A stretch of 64,000 bases of DNA from Serripes groenlandicus (taxonomy: Eukaryota; Mollusca; Bivalvia; Cardiida; Cardiidae), in contig JASEVX010000005.1 in assembly GCA_031761405.1 (NCBI GenBank), positions 37,618,696 to 37,682,695 on the forward strand, in the 5' to 3' direction. The stretch's first letter is position 1, and each line of letters starts with the position of its first letter. The notes below the pieces were generated by a model. That model did not search any database, was not told the DNA's origin, and saw only the letters and a list, made by a program, of their open reading frames with translations. Below are positions 1 through 9,186 of this stretch, piece by piece. Both the position numbers and the translations under genes were made by a program.

Positions 1-519
1 GTTGACCATTATCTTACGCTGCTGGCAAGTGAATTGACATTTAACAAGATAGGTGTGTATTAATTACTTTTATTTAAGTGCTGCCTTGCAGACACGTTTT
101 GCGTATTTGATTCAGACGACATTTGAAAACAGTGTTTTCAAAGGAGTAATTTCAACTTGTGCCACAATTTGTCATGCTCTATTCAATAGTTATGCTTGCA
201 TTATAGAGAGTTTCAATATTTTATCTACATATATTTTCTATCGTATTCTGTAGATTCTGTGTATGAAGGAAAGTGTTAATTCCCTTTGGTGTAAAAAAGA
301 AATCACGCACCGGCTCGTCCAAGTCTTCACACTATTCACCAATTATATGCAACAAGACCCATTCTAACCTGACGAGGAGAATTACTTGTTTCTTTTCTAT
401 ACACGTATTAAGAGTATCTTCTTCAAAACAGATAGCACTTATCTAGGATGATTGAGATTCGTACTTTATTAGGTGTAACCAAGAAACAAGATAAGTGAAA
501 ACGTTTTAATTAAGACCGA
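1..519. other. unassigned AT-rich sequence
   Basis: No gene, repeat or splice-bounded exon was recognised. The open frames here are short and have no protein-like composition. Confidence 0.5.
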
Positions 520-521
520 TA

Positions 522-790
522 TATGAGACGTCCCGCGAGAAAACCAATATTATGGCATCTGCGTAATGTATCGACCCAGATCAGCCTGCGCAGTCCGCGC
601 AGACTGATCCGGGTCGACACATTCCGTCTCAGGGGGATAGAGGTGTAAAGTAATGGTTCCTGAAACAGAAAATCCACAGGAGGCGAAAAAGTGTCTATCC
701 GGGTAAGCTTGCGCGGCATGCTTAGGCTGATCAGGGTCGATACTTTAGGCAGAGTCCATAATGATGGTTTTCTGGCATGACTGCTCATAT
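522..790 (-). mobile_element. MITE-A copy 1 (palindromic MITE)
   Basis: Defines family MITE-A. The ends are TATGAGCCGT-like and its inverse (here TATGAGACGT and ACTGCTCATA), about 270 bp apart. Each half contains a strong hairpin of the type GATCAGCCTGCGCAG with a GC-rich partner, flanked by GTATCGACCC and GGGTCGATAC. About ten further copies occur in both orientations; '+' here means the end carrying AAGCATGCCGC lies on the left. There is no coding capacity, and short open frames inside it are by-products. Non-autonomous DNA transposon; the superfamily was not determined. Confidence 0.85.
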
Positions 791-796
791 CTAGTC

Positions 797-960
797 GAGC
801 CGCGATAGCTCAATCGGTAAACGCGAGAGTTTTGGATCCAGCAGTCGTGAGTTCGAACCGTGAAAGGGACACGGTCGCAAGGAACTAGGTTTGTAGCCCC
901 CAATGGTATCTCTCCAGAGCACGTTAATCCTTTATCGTGCATCTGTAGCAGATAACTTTT
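797..960 (+). mobile_element. tRNA-derived SINE (head and part of body)
   Basis: A pol III-type promoter is visible. There is an A-box-like TAGCTCAATCGG near 806 and a B-box GAGTTCGAACC at 849-859. The spacing resembles a tRNA, but the acceptor stem does not pair and the sequence continues into a non-tRNA body, so it is a SINE and not a tRNA gene. It abuts the right end of MITE-A copy 1. Confidence 0.65.
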
Positions 961-1254
961 TAAAACAATGTGGCAAGAAGAGAAATTGCTCAGTATAACG
1001 TACTTGCATCGGGAAGCACTAATGACTTCAAAAGTGAAATACACAAATACGTATTCATTTGACCTTACCTTTTAAACCCTATCAGTACAAAAAGCTACAA
1101 GACCATAGGAGCAGGACAATTTAAAGAGTTTAGAGATATGTAGTAGATCTGAGATATCTTAGAAAGTTCTGTAGAGGACACAATACACCAAATAAATTCC
1201 TTCTATGTTTCAAAGTAAATCAACCAGTGTCAACCCTCAATTGTCACACTTTCT

Positions 1255-1618
1255 ATACATATCTCATGTAGAATACCCTGTATCAATGAAAAGAGTTACC
1301 TCTTAGCTTTAAAATAATTCAAAGAAAATGGTAGGGGGGCGGGGGTCATGCAGTATGCAAGCAAGAAAATGGTTACCGTCATTTTGGACGAAATCGGGCT
1401 GGGACGAAACTGGTTTGCACACTTTCTACTTTCACTTTAAAACAACGTCAAACTACTAAAAATGATCAAATCAATCAATCACAGTGCATCCTTTACACAT
1501 GTACAGTGAATGTATTCAATGCATTCTGGTGATCGTATGCACTCATTAATTTCTACGCAAACAAAGTATCTCTAGGGACTATTTGGCGGATGTATTTGGC
1601 GTAATTTGACCTAGACGT
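1255..1618. repeat. dispersed repeat G, copy 1
   Basis: About 365 bp that reappears, diverged and with small indels, in the same orientation at 11690-12062. Shared blocks include GAAAAGAGTTACCTC, CTACTTTCACTTT, CATTCTGGTGAT and GGCGTAATTTGACCTA-like sequence. No terminal inverted repeat or coding sequence was seen. It could be an old dispersed element or a duplicated segment. Confidence 0.75.
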
Positions 1619-1796
1619 AAATACAATATTATATATTACCACTCGTATTCAGTAGTCACGTATAGTGCAAAGAGTAAGTCTATGCCACAGCCACAACGTT
1701 TTCAATTCTATTCAATGATTATATTTTCATACATAGAGACTTTCCATAGTTTTATTCATATAATGTCATCAAAGTGAGGGAAATGGTCAGTGTGAA

Positions 1797-2035
1797 GGTT
1801 ATATAGGGACGCAACAAGACCGTTTCTACACGTCGCGGCCTCTCACTCGATTAGTACGGGTGTAATGTTATATAGGGACGCAACCAGTTCGTTTTTACAC
1901 GGCGTGCCATCTCATTCGATTAGTACGGGTGTAATGTAGCGGAGAAATGTTTATAAAGGGACGCAACAAGACCGTTGTTACACGGCGCGGCCTCTCATTC
2001 GGTTAGTACGGGTGTAATGTAGCGGAGAAATATGA
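1797..2035. repeat. three-copy tandem repeat (~70-80 bp)
   Basis: Three successive units carry GGGACGCAACAAGACCG, a GGCGCGGCCTCTCATTCG-like block and TTAGTACGGGTGTAATGT. Units 2 and 3 also share GTAGCGGAGAAAT. Unit length differs slightly through small indels. Confidence 0.85.
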
Positions 2036-2066
2036 CACTCACCATTGCCCATTACACTGACGACTT

Positions 2067-2130
2067 CGTCTGCCCTCGTCGCTCCGTCTGCCCTCGTCGC
2101 TCCGTCTGCCCTCGTCTCTCCGTCTGCTAC
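2067..2130. repeat. 18-bp minisatellite, 3+ copies
   Basis: CGTCTGCCCTCGTCGCTC is repeated in tandem three times, the last with one change, and ends in a partial CGTCTGC. Confidence 0.9.
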
Positions 2131-3054
2131 CTAAAATAGATAAATCCGATATTAATTCGGGTAACACTTTTTTCCCAGTTTTGAGCAATATTCACTTTTC
2201 CAACAGTGTTTTCAGATTTTAAAAAGTGCGTCTGCTGTATAGGCGTCAAAATCAAATTTCGTCAGTATCAGGTCATATTCGTATAACAAAGGCCAGTTCG
2301 ACTTCCCATGTCTTGTCTGGTCTCCATGTATTACCAATCAGGATGATGAAATATTGAATAAAATATGAGCGCGGGGATTTGCGAAAACCAACCGGTATTG
2401 CTTTTTTTTAAAACCGTTTAAATACATTTCAGCATGCGCATCCGTGTACTCTGATGTATATTTAACTCTACTCAATGTGTTTATACAGGCTGTCTTGAAG
2501 TTTCTGTAAAATTGAACAGAAACAAGGGCAGATCTGAGCCTACACTTATTCTACAGAAACGTCTAAAATACTACAATTATGGTTGAAAGGGACGATGCAG
2601 ATCATACTCAATGGAGGCGCAGTCTAATCTTGGTATTCACTAGTCGTTATATTCCGAATACCGGTTTTCCTTGACGTTATTCAGACATAGTTTGGTCTGT
2701 TTTTAGTCCAATGAAATGATTTCCGTAAATTTATTGAGAATTCCGGGGAACTTTCAGACAGAGCTTAATGATAAACCATCTTGATAGCTGGAAGCACTAT
2801 AACATATATATCTTTAGGCTGATGACATTTGGTATTTGTTATAAATAGAAACAGCGAGGCTACAAACATGATCGTGTGGGAGATTTCACATCTCTAGAAA
2901 TCATACCAATGGAACACTTGCCTTAAAGGAACAGACTCGCGTTTTTTTGATAAAAAATTACCCACTTTTCCAAATATTTCTACAGATATAAATAAGCGTA
3001 ACGATACTGAATTAAACCTCCTTGCTTACATACAACATACACCAAAACTACAGC
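2131..3054. other. unassigned region with possible decayed repeat
   Basis: No gene was recognised. Around 2430-2600 the sequence loosely resembles repeat E (see 62287-62490). Around 2925-2990 a segment beginning TTAAAGGAACAGACTCGCG looks like a MITE end, but no partner end was found. Confidence 0.35.
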
Positions 3055-3058
3055 ATAT

Positions 3059-3284
3059 CGAGGGCTTGGTGTGAAACGGTTGTAACTAACAACCTATTTT
3101 GAAAACCCTGGTTTTGGGGCAATATTGACCCCTTTGTAAACAATGCAAATTTAGGTGCCATTGCTCAAATTTCCATTGTTTACAAAGAAACATGATTTAA
3201 CGCTTTTAAGACTTTATGGCGAGTTGAATAACCTTGTTAAAAAAATAATTTTTTTAGTTACAACCATTTCACGCCAAGCCCTCG
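3059..3284. mobile_element. MITE-C copy 1
   Basis: A 226-bp element with terminal inverted repeats of about 30 bp. The left end begins CGAGGGCTTGGTGTGAAACG and the right end finishes TTTCACGCCAAGCCCTCG. It is flanked on both sides by ATAT (3055-3058 and 3285-3288), a 4-bp target-site duplication. A second copy lies at 57610-57827. The core TTGTAAACAATGCAAATTTA is shared between the two. Non-coding. Confidence 0.85.
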
Positions 3285-3339
3285 ATATGAAAACAGTTTA
3301 AAACATTACGACCAAGGCGAAATTGCACTTGATGGATGA

Positions 3340-4050
3340 TAAAATACTTCTTTTGTCACAATGTTTTCAAAAGACATCTGCAGCAGATGTGTCACTATGC
3401 ATATGCAAGTGGGAAAGGGTAAAGCTGTGCAAAAAAACAACTTTATTGTGTTAGTTCAACAGATTCTATTCTGCGGAAACTGTAAAGTTTAAAAGTTTAC
3501 AAAAAGGTATGATAAATACAGATGACATTGGACACCTTTGTAGCGGACGACTTTCGAAAACATCGTTGGTGAGGGACAAATTGCTAAGTGTATCTCCTGT
3601 CTCCCAAATGTTTCAACTATGTATCATAACTTTACTTACACTTGTATATATATTACCCTTTCCCACATAATGTCGCTATCTGACGCATCTTCAGCAGACG
3701 ACTTCTGAAAACATCGTTGGTGAGGGACAAATTGCTAAAAAAAAACGTGGTATCTCCTTTCTCCCAAATGTTTCAACTATCTATCATAACTTTACTTCCA
3801 CTTGTATAGATATTACTCTTTCCCACATACAGTCGCTATGTGATTGATGCATCTTCAGCAGACGACTTTTGAAAGCATCGTTGGTGAGGGACAAATTGCT
3901 CAAGTTTAGCAATTTCTCCTTTTTCCACGATGCTTTCAACTCTATCCAATAATGAAACTTTAAAAATATTAAGGTTTTTCATATTTTTGAAAAAAAGATA
4001 TTTTCAAATTCGTCTGCTGCAGATGTGATGTATGTGGGAAATGTTTAAAG
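3340..4050. mobile_element. MITE-B cluster with tandem half-units
   Basis: MITE-B signatures are GCAGCAGACGACTTT-like ends, CACAATGTTTTCAA-like internal blocks and a palindromic centre around GAAATTGCTC. An end fragment lies at 3345-3425. From 3530 three half-units are repeated in tandem, each with GACGACTT, GAAAACATCGTTGGTGAGGG and ACAAATTGCT; only the last reaches a proper right end (GTCTGCTGCAG, near 4010-4045). Period is about 170-180 bp. Confidence 0.75.
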
Positions 4051-4334
4051 CAGACGAGTCTAAATCGTCGTATCATGTAAAGGGCTGTATTTAGTATCGA
4101 CAGTGAAAACGTTTTTGATACAATCGCTATGTGTTCATTTAAGCAGAAATAATATATTTAGACAATTATTAGCAGATTTTATCGGATTTAACCGAGTTTT
4201 GGCTTGGCTACAGCTGACAAATTTTTAGATTTTGAGACGATTATGTAATCATATTGGGTGATTTCCTCCTTTATACATGTATTTTAAAGCATTAGGTGTT
4301 TGTCTGTATGGGGTTTTACGCCATTCATTAACAC

Positions 4335-4679
4335 CAGGGGCGTAGCTTGGCAATACTCAATGTGTAGGCCGTCTCGTGAGAAAATCAACAGTGTGGACTC
4401 TGCGTAAAGTATCGACCCGGATCAGCCTAAGCATGCCACACAGGCGTACCCGGATAGACACTTTTCGACTCCTGTGGATTTTCTGTTTCATGAATCACTA
4501 CTCTATACATCTTTCCCCCTTAGACGGAATGTGTCGGCCGGATCAGTCTGCGCGGACAGCGCAGGCTGATCTGGTCGATACATTACGCAGATGTCTATCG
4601 CCCTAGCTGCATTTTTGGGCATTTTGAGAAATAATGTTTAGGCACGTGCCTACAGTGCCTAAAAGGTGCTACGCCCCTG
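4335..4679. mobile_element. hAT-like MITE interrupted by MITE-A
   Basis: The terminal inverted repeat is CAGGGGCGTAGC on the left and GCTACGCCCCTG on the right, a pattern common in hAT-type non-autonomous elements. AACAC directly flanks both ends (4330-4334 and 4680-4684). A full 8-bp duplication is not evident, so the hAT assignment is inference. MITE-A copy 2 occupies most of the interior. Confidence 0.65.
4364..4600 (+). mobile_element. MITE-A copy 2, nested and right-truncated
   Basis: The left end GGCCGTCTCGTGAG and both internal hairpin blocks are present. The right end is lost after ACATTACGCAGA, so the TGAGCC-type terminus is missing. It lies wholly inside the CAGGGGCG element and therefore inserted after it. 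Confidence 0.75.
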
Positions 4680-5960
4680 AACACTGTTCAGTTATACCAC
4701 TGCGTTTCCTGGGTAACGGTTACCAGGACCACTGATCCATCTATCCTGACACAAGCGTATCAGTCGTGAATCCCACAATACTGAGCGCCAAGGAGGGAAT
4801 GCCTACCATTTGTAGCACAGGCGTCCGAATTTCTATTACAGCAAAAAATGCTGAAAATCACAAAATAACTCGCCAAAATACTCAAATAGTCTCTCTATAT
4901 TGTCTATACGCTATGAAAAATGATCGTAATGGTTATTTGGGGAATCCCGCACGTGTTACTATAAATAGCCTCTCTTTACGTCCATATAGTGTAATAATAA
5001 TGACAAGGTGTGCAACGGCGTTTTCTCCCCTTGCTCGATTCGGGCAATAATTTCCGCCGAAATACGCCTAAACCGACCTAGTCTCAGGTAGAGACAGGTT
5101 CACAAATGATTTTTCTCCTGATCCATAACATCAAAATTTGCCAACCGACCAACACGCCGGCGTTCTTAAGCTAACTGTTCATTATTTTTGGAAATTCGCC
5201 GAGTTCCCGACCGCCATGCGCTGACGTCACAATAATCACGTTCTGCAGCGTATATTTAACGCGTATTGACGCGCTTTTTTAGAATATTGTACCTGAGCAA
5301 TGTTCGTTGGACTTGGTATTTAATCATTTTTCTTCCAAAAATAAAATTATTCATAAAAAATACGCTATATATTTGTACGTTTTAGAAAGAAGTATAAACA
5401 TTATTTGTTAGACCATATATTAAATCGTAGTTTGATTAATCCGTCGCCGCAGAATTGTTATTAGTGTGACGTCAGCGCATGGCGGTCGGGAACTCGGCGA
5501 ATTTCCAAAAATAATGAACAGTTAGCTTAAGAACGCCGGCGTGTTGGTCGGTTGGCAAATTTTGATGTTGTGGATCAGGAGAAAAATCATTTGTGAACCT
5601 GTCTCTACCTGAGACTAGGTCGGTTTAGGCGTATTTCGGCGGAAATTATTGCCCGAATCGAGCAAGGGGAGAAAACGCCGTTGCACACCTTGTCATTATT
5701 ATTACACTATATGGACGTAAAGAGGTGCTATTTATAGTAACACGTGCGGGATTCCCCAAATAACCATTACGATCATTTTTCATAGCGTATAGACAATATA
5801 GAGAGACAATTTGAGTATTTTGGCGAGTTATTTTGTGATTTTCAGCATTTTTTGCTGTAATAGAAATTCGGACGCCTGTGGTTGTAGTATGACCCAGCCG
5901 AGGATCGAACCAGCAACTTCCCGCATCCGAGGCGGTTATACACACATTTGACAAAAGTGA
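4680..5960 (-). mobile_element. tRNA-derived SINE split by a fold-back element
   Basis: Two pieces of one minus-strand SINE flank the fold-back. The right piece (5882-5960) reads on the minus strand as a tRNA-like head with B-box CTGGTTCGATCCTCGG. The left piece (4680-4815) is the 3' body, with TTTCCTGGGTAA and ATCAGTCGTGAATCCCAC on the plus strand, as in other SINE copies here. Across the junction the sequence would run ...CATTTGTAG to TATGACCCAGCC. The SINE thus predates the fold-back. Confidence 0.7.
4816..5880. mobile_element. 1,065-bp fold-back element with ~435-bp arms
   Basis: The left arm 4816-5250 and right arm 5447-5880 are near-identical inverted copies. They differ at only a handful of positions, such as CATAACATC versus CAACATC-type and AGTCTCTC versus TTGTCTCTC. 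The termini are CACAGGCGTCCG and its inverse. A unique AT-rich spacer of about 196 bp separates the arms. The flanks are TTTGTAG on the left and GTTGTAG on the right, consistent with a 6-7 bp target duplication. No transposase is encoded; open frames in the two arms are mirror images of the same sequence. High arm identity suggests recent origin or gene conversion between arms. Confidence 0.9.
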
Positions 5961-6040
5961 TACCAGAGCAATGTCAGCTTTATTCATATGCGTTTAAGAT
6001 ACGATAACCCCAATAAAGATTCTGTTTGCCATACGTTTAT

Positions 6041-6250
6041 CTCTTTTCCACATACAACAAATCTGCAACGGACGACTTTGTAAATATTTATTCAAAAACT
6101 CTGTAAAACTAATATTTAGGAAAGTATACTAATTGAATAAAGATTGAAAACATTGTGACAAAATGGGAGCACTTTTTCCTTTTGCCCCGATGTCTTCAAA
6201 AGTCGTCTGCTGCAGGTGCGTCAAAATGCGTCTGTAAGTGGGAAAGTGTT
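6041..6250. mobile_element. MITE-B copy
   Basis: The left end has CACATACAACAAATCTGCA and GACGACTTTG. The right half has GTCTTCAAAAGTCGTCTGC and ends in GTGGGAAAGTGTTA. The centre is degraded relative to better copies such as 31545-31785. Confidence 0.75.
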
Positions 6251-6390
6251 ATTTAGTTTCCAATATTACGAGAAGTACAACAACAACTAACTGGTGATAC
6301 CAGGTTCATCGTTTTGTTAAGACATCGTCCGTGTTAATTGAACTCTCGCGTGATGAATACATTACAATGTCTGTTTACATAGAAATATGT

Positions 6391-6632
6391 ATGTGAGCCG
6401 TTCCACGAGAAAATAAACCATTGTGGACCTTGCGTAAAGTATCGACCCGGATCCGCCTAAGCATGCTGCGCAGGCTAACCCGGACAGACACTTTTCACCT
6501 CCTGTGAATTTTCTTTTTCTGGAATCATTACTCAATACCTCGCTCCCCCTGAGACGGAATGTATCGGCCCGGATTAGCTTGCGCGGTACGCAGAGTCAAT
6601 TACGTTGGTTTTCTCGTCGAACGACTCATATG
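6391..6632 (+). mobile_element. MITE-A copy 3, internally deleted
   Basis: Both termini are present (ATGTGAGCCGTTCCACGAGA and TCGAACGACTCATA). The right hairpin block is shortened: after GCTTGCGCGG the sequence jumps to TACGCAGAGTC. Confidence 0.85.
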
Positions 6633-6654
6633 AGTCCGGTCGTTGGATAAGGTA

Positions 6655-6850
6655 CATGTTGACTTTTATAAACAGTATAGTTCCAGGGCAGCATGTGCAT
6701 CCGCACATTCTGATTAATATCTACACTGGTCACATGTTGCTTGCACAAAGCTTGTTAGAAGATTCGGTCAACTTGTATTGATCATAATAAGACGGAGCAG
6801 GGGGAAACATGATCTAAACCTACACTGTTTACAAATGCCAACGTGTACCT
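6655..6850. repeat. dispersed repeat E, copy 1
   Basis: Shares with 62287-62490 the start ACATGTTGGCTTTT-like, internal GCAGCATGTGCATCCGCA, ATCTAAACCTACACTGTT-like sequence and the end AAATGCCAACGTG. The outer TTGGC and GCCAA are inverted, suggesting a MITE-like palindrome. Very diverged. Confidence 0.5.
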
Positions 6851-7900
6851 GTTTTCATGCACTGGCTAAATTAAAGTAAATCAACCTTTTTATTTATTTA
6901 TCATAGCGTAAAACCTCATTTCTATAGTCGCTATATCATGAGATTTTAAGTGTATAGAAAGATAAATTTTCGCTTCCAAACACTATGTTTAAGGCACATT
7001 TAATATTTCTTCGATTTATAAGCAAACTGTGCAGAGCCAGATCATACGAAGCACAGGGTGATCTGGGTCGACACTTATCGCCAAGGTTATGTGACTAGTT
7101 TTCCTTAAGCGCCGTTTATTAGTTGTTAACCGTGTGATCACGTGAGAGTAATGTAATCAACAATGCTGTCATATGCAATGCATACCATGGTGTGCCTTCC
7201 CTAAAGCATCTCCCAAACTTAAAAAGAACTTTTAGAAACTTCTTAAATACTGTAAAGTGAAATGATTTTCGAATTTGCATACGCATTTATATAAGCATAT
7301 CTTATATATGGATTTGAGCTAAATAAAGATTATATATCTGTCGGTCAAAAAAGGTCAGCATGTATCGCTGCCATTTGCAAGCATACCATTGTGCCTTCCC
7401 CCAATCTTGTTATGGCATGTAAATCACAAACTGTCTTTTTTCTGGTTTTATCGACAAATACAAAACTTCTAAAATTCTGACAAAAATTCCTGAAATTTGT
7501 ATGTGGAATTTAAAATTCCCCGAGTTAGTCTTTAATGAAATGTATCATCGATATATTTAGACTAATGAATGTCAAGAATGTATGTGGGTGTAAAAACAAT
7601 ATGTTTTGTAGTCTTAGACCCCGGCGACATTGGTGCATTGCATCAACTTTCTCTTGTACTTGTCTATAAAAGAAGAGAGGCGTAACACAATGTATCAATA
7701 ACGGTTCAGTTCTCATGGTATGTTAACATTATATAATCAAGGAATATTTGACATTTGTACATAGTTAATAGATAAGATCATCATTATACTTTGACAGATC
7801 TATTAAAATTCGCGATGGTTGAACCATTTCCCAAATGGTGACTACATGTGCTACCTCTGCAGCAGTATTTTAAAGCAGGAGAGGAAAAAAACATCAAATA
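6851..7900. other. unassigned AT-rich region
   Basis: No gene or recognisable complete element was seen. A short piece near 7025-7080 resembles the hairpin blocks of the MITE-A/repeat E type (GATCTGGGTCGACAC). Confidence 0.4.
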
Positions 7901-7924
7901 TTTGTTCATTTTTACGATCGAGAG

Positions 7925-8005
7925 ACAGAAGAAGAATGTCCCGACGGGGGAACGAACCCGAGTGTCCCTATATGGAGGCGAAAGCTCTAACACTACAACA
8001 TCGAG
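7925..8005 (-). mobile_element. tRNA-like SINE head
   Basis: On the minus strand an A-box-like TGTTGTAGTGTT is followed by GGACACTCGGGTTCGTTCCC, close to a B-box. The arms do not form a complete tRNA cloverleaf. The open frames overlapping it on both strands are judged spurious. Confidence 0.5.
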
Positions 8006-8215
8006 TTGATCGATCACTAATTAATCGATCACCGATTAACACTGCTCCGACTTACTAGCTTTTAACATCATTTGTGGGTTATGTTATGTTCGAATTTAAA
8101 TGATACAATTGCAAACAATGAAGACTAAGTTCAGCATGCACGTTCGTGCAGTCCAATCATCTTGTAGTCAGTGTACATTGTTCAACACTTATCAGTAGTA
8201 ACCAGTACCGACGAT

Positions 8216-8772
8216 TTATATGAAGATATTTAATACGCTGAACTACGTGTACATTTCTTTTCAATAAATGTGATATTTGTTTCATAAAAAACTCTGTGTA
8301 GGAAAATTTACACAAAATTTCTATTTTTTTGTTATGAAAATACTTGTACGCCATTATAATATGAGCCGTTTCACGAAAAAAAAAAACATTATTGACCTTC
8401 CGTAATATATCGACCCAGATCAGCCAGCGTAGTCCGCGCAGGATAATCCGGGCCGACACATTCCGCCTCATGTGGCTTTAAGAATAGATTAATAATTCCT
8501 GAAACAAAAAATCCACAGGAGGCGAAAAGTGTCTGTCCGGGTTCGCCTGCGCGGCATGCTTAGGCTGATCTGGGTCGATACTTTACGAGGAGTCCACAAT
8601 GTTGGTTTTCTCGCGGGACGGCTCATATATGTGAAGACATGTATTACGCTGAAGTACGTGTACATGTCTTTTCAATATATTTGATATACCTTTCATAAAA
8701 GTTCACAGTGTAGGAGAATTGATACAACTTTCTATTTTATTTATGAAAATACTTGTACGCCATTATAATATA
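8216..8772. repeat. ~145-bp direct repeat flanking MITE-A copy 4
   Basis: 8216-8361 and 8626-8772 are direct copies, sharing ACGTGTACAT, CTTTTCAATA, TTTCATAAAA, GTGTAGGA and ATACTTGTACGCCATTATAA. The first copy ends exactly at the left end of the MITE and the second begins at its right end. Confidence 0.85.
8361..8626 (-). mobile_element. MITE-A copy 4
   Basis: Both ends are present (ATGAGCCGTTTCACGA, and CGCGGGACGGCTCATAT). The poly-A run after the left end, and a stretch near the middle (TGTGGCTTTAAGAATAGATT), differ from other copies. Confidence 0.9.
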
Positions 8773-9180
8773 CATCGTACTAGCACAAAGGTGAGGGTCA
8801 GATTATTATCATCGAATTGTAATAAAAAAATCACACTTACTGTTTACAATCAATGTCAACTTAGTAATAATCAATAATCCAAACACTGAAAAAGCGTCCA
8901 AATCCAAATTCGAAATACGGTCGATTTTCTTGTTATTATTGTTACTTCCGTTCAGTAAATGTTACACCGCAAACATTCAATTAACTAGCTAAGTGTGGTT
9001 ATCTATCAATGTATCACTTTTAAAAATTAGCAAGGTAACGCTCGGGTCAACTGACATGTCTACCACGTTACGTCCGAAACTCGAACCCCGAGGACATTTG
9101 ACACACGTCATTGGAAAACCGACTTTTGGATCCTGGTCGTACGTACATACGTTTTTTTCAGATCAGAATCTTAGCTTTTA
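8773..9180. other. unassigned sequence before the 39-bp array
   Basis: Nothing recognised. A short open frame here shows no family features. Confidence 0.4.
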
Positions 9181-9186
9181 ACTTTG

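Noticed and set aside
510..788. Recurrent Arg-rich open frames such as those at 510-788, 4376-4606, 15855-16211, 29614-29796 and 50221-50607
   Set aside because: All lie inside or across MITE-A copies and owe their similarity to the repeat, not to a protein family. The one at 50221 also overlaps PLAC8 exon 1 in another frame.
797..870. Possible genuine tRNA genes at this and other B-box sites (5900, 7950, 13700, 15240, 32230, 57340, 58590)
   Set aside because: A- and B-boxes are present but acceptor stems and cloverleaf pairing are not complete, and each continues into a SINE body.
4766..5987. Two similar open frames on opposite strands
   Set aside because: They are the same sequence read from the two arms of the fold-back element, with no recognisable domain.
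7819..8058. Overlapping open frames on both strands
   Set aside because: They cover a tRNA-like SINE head and show no protein features.
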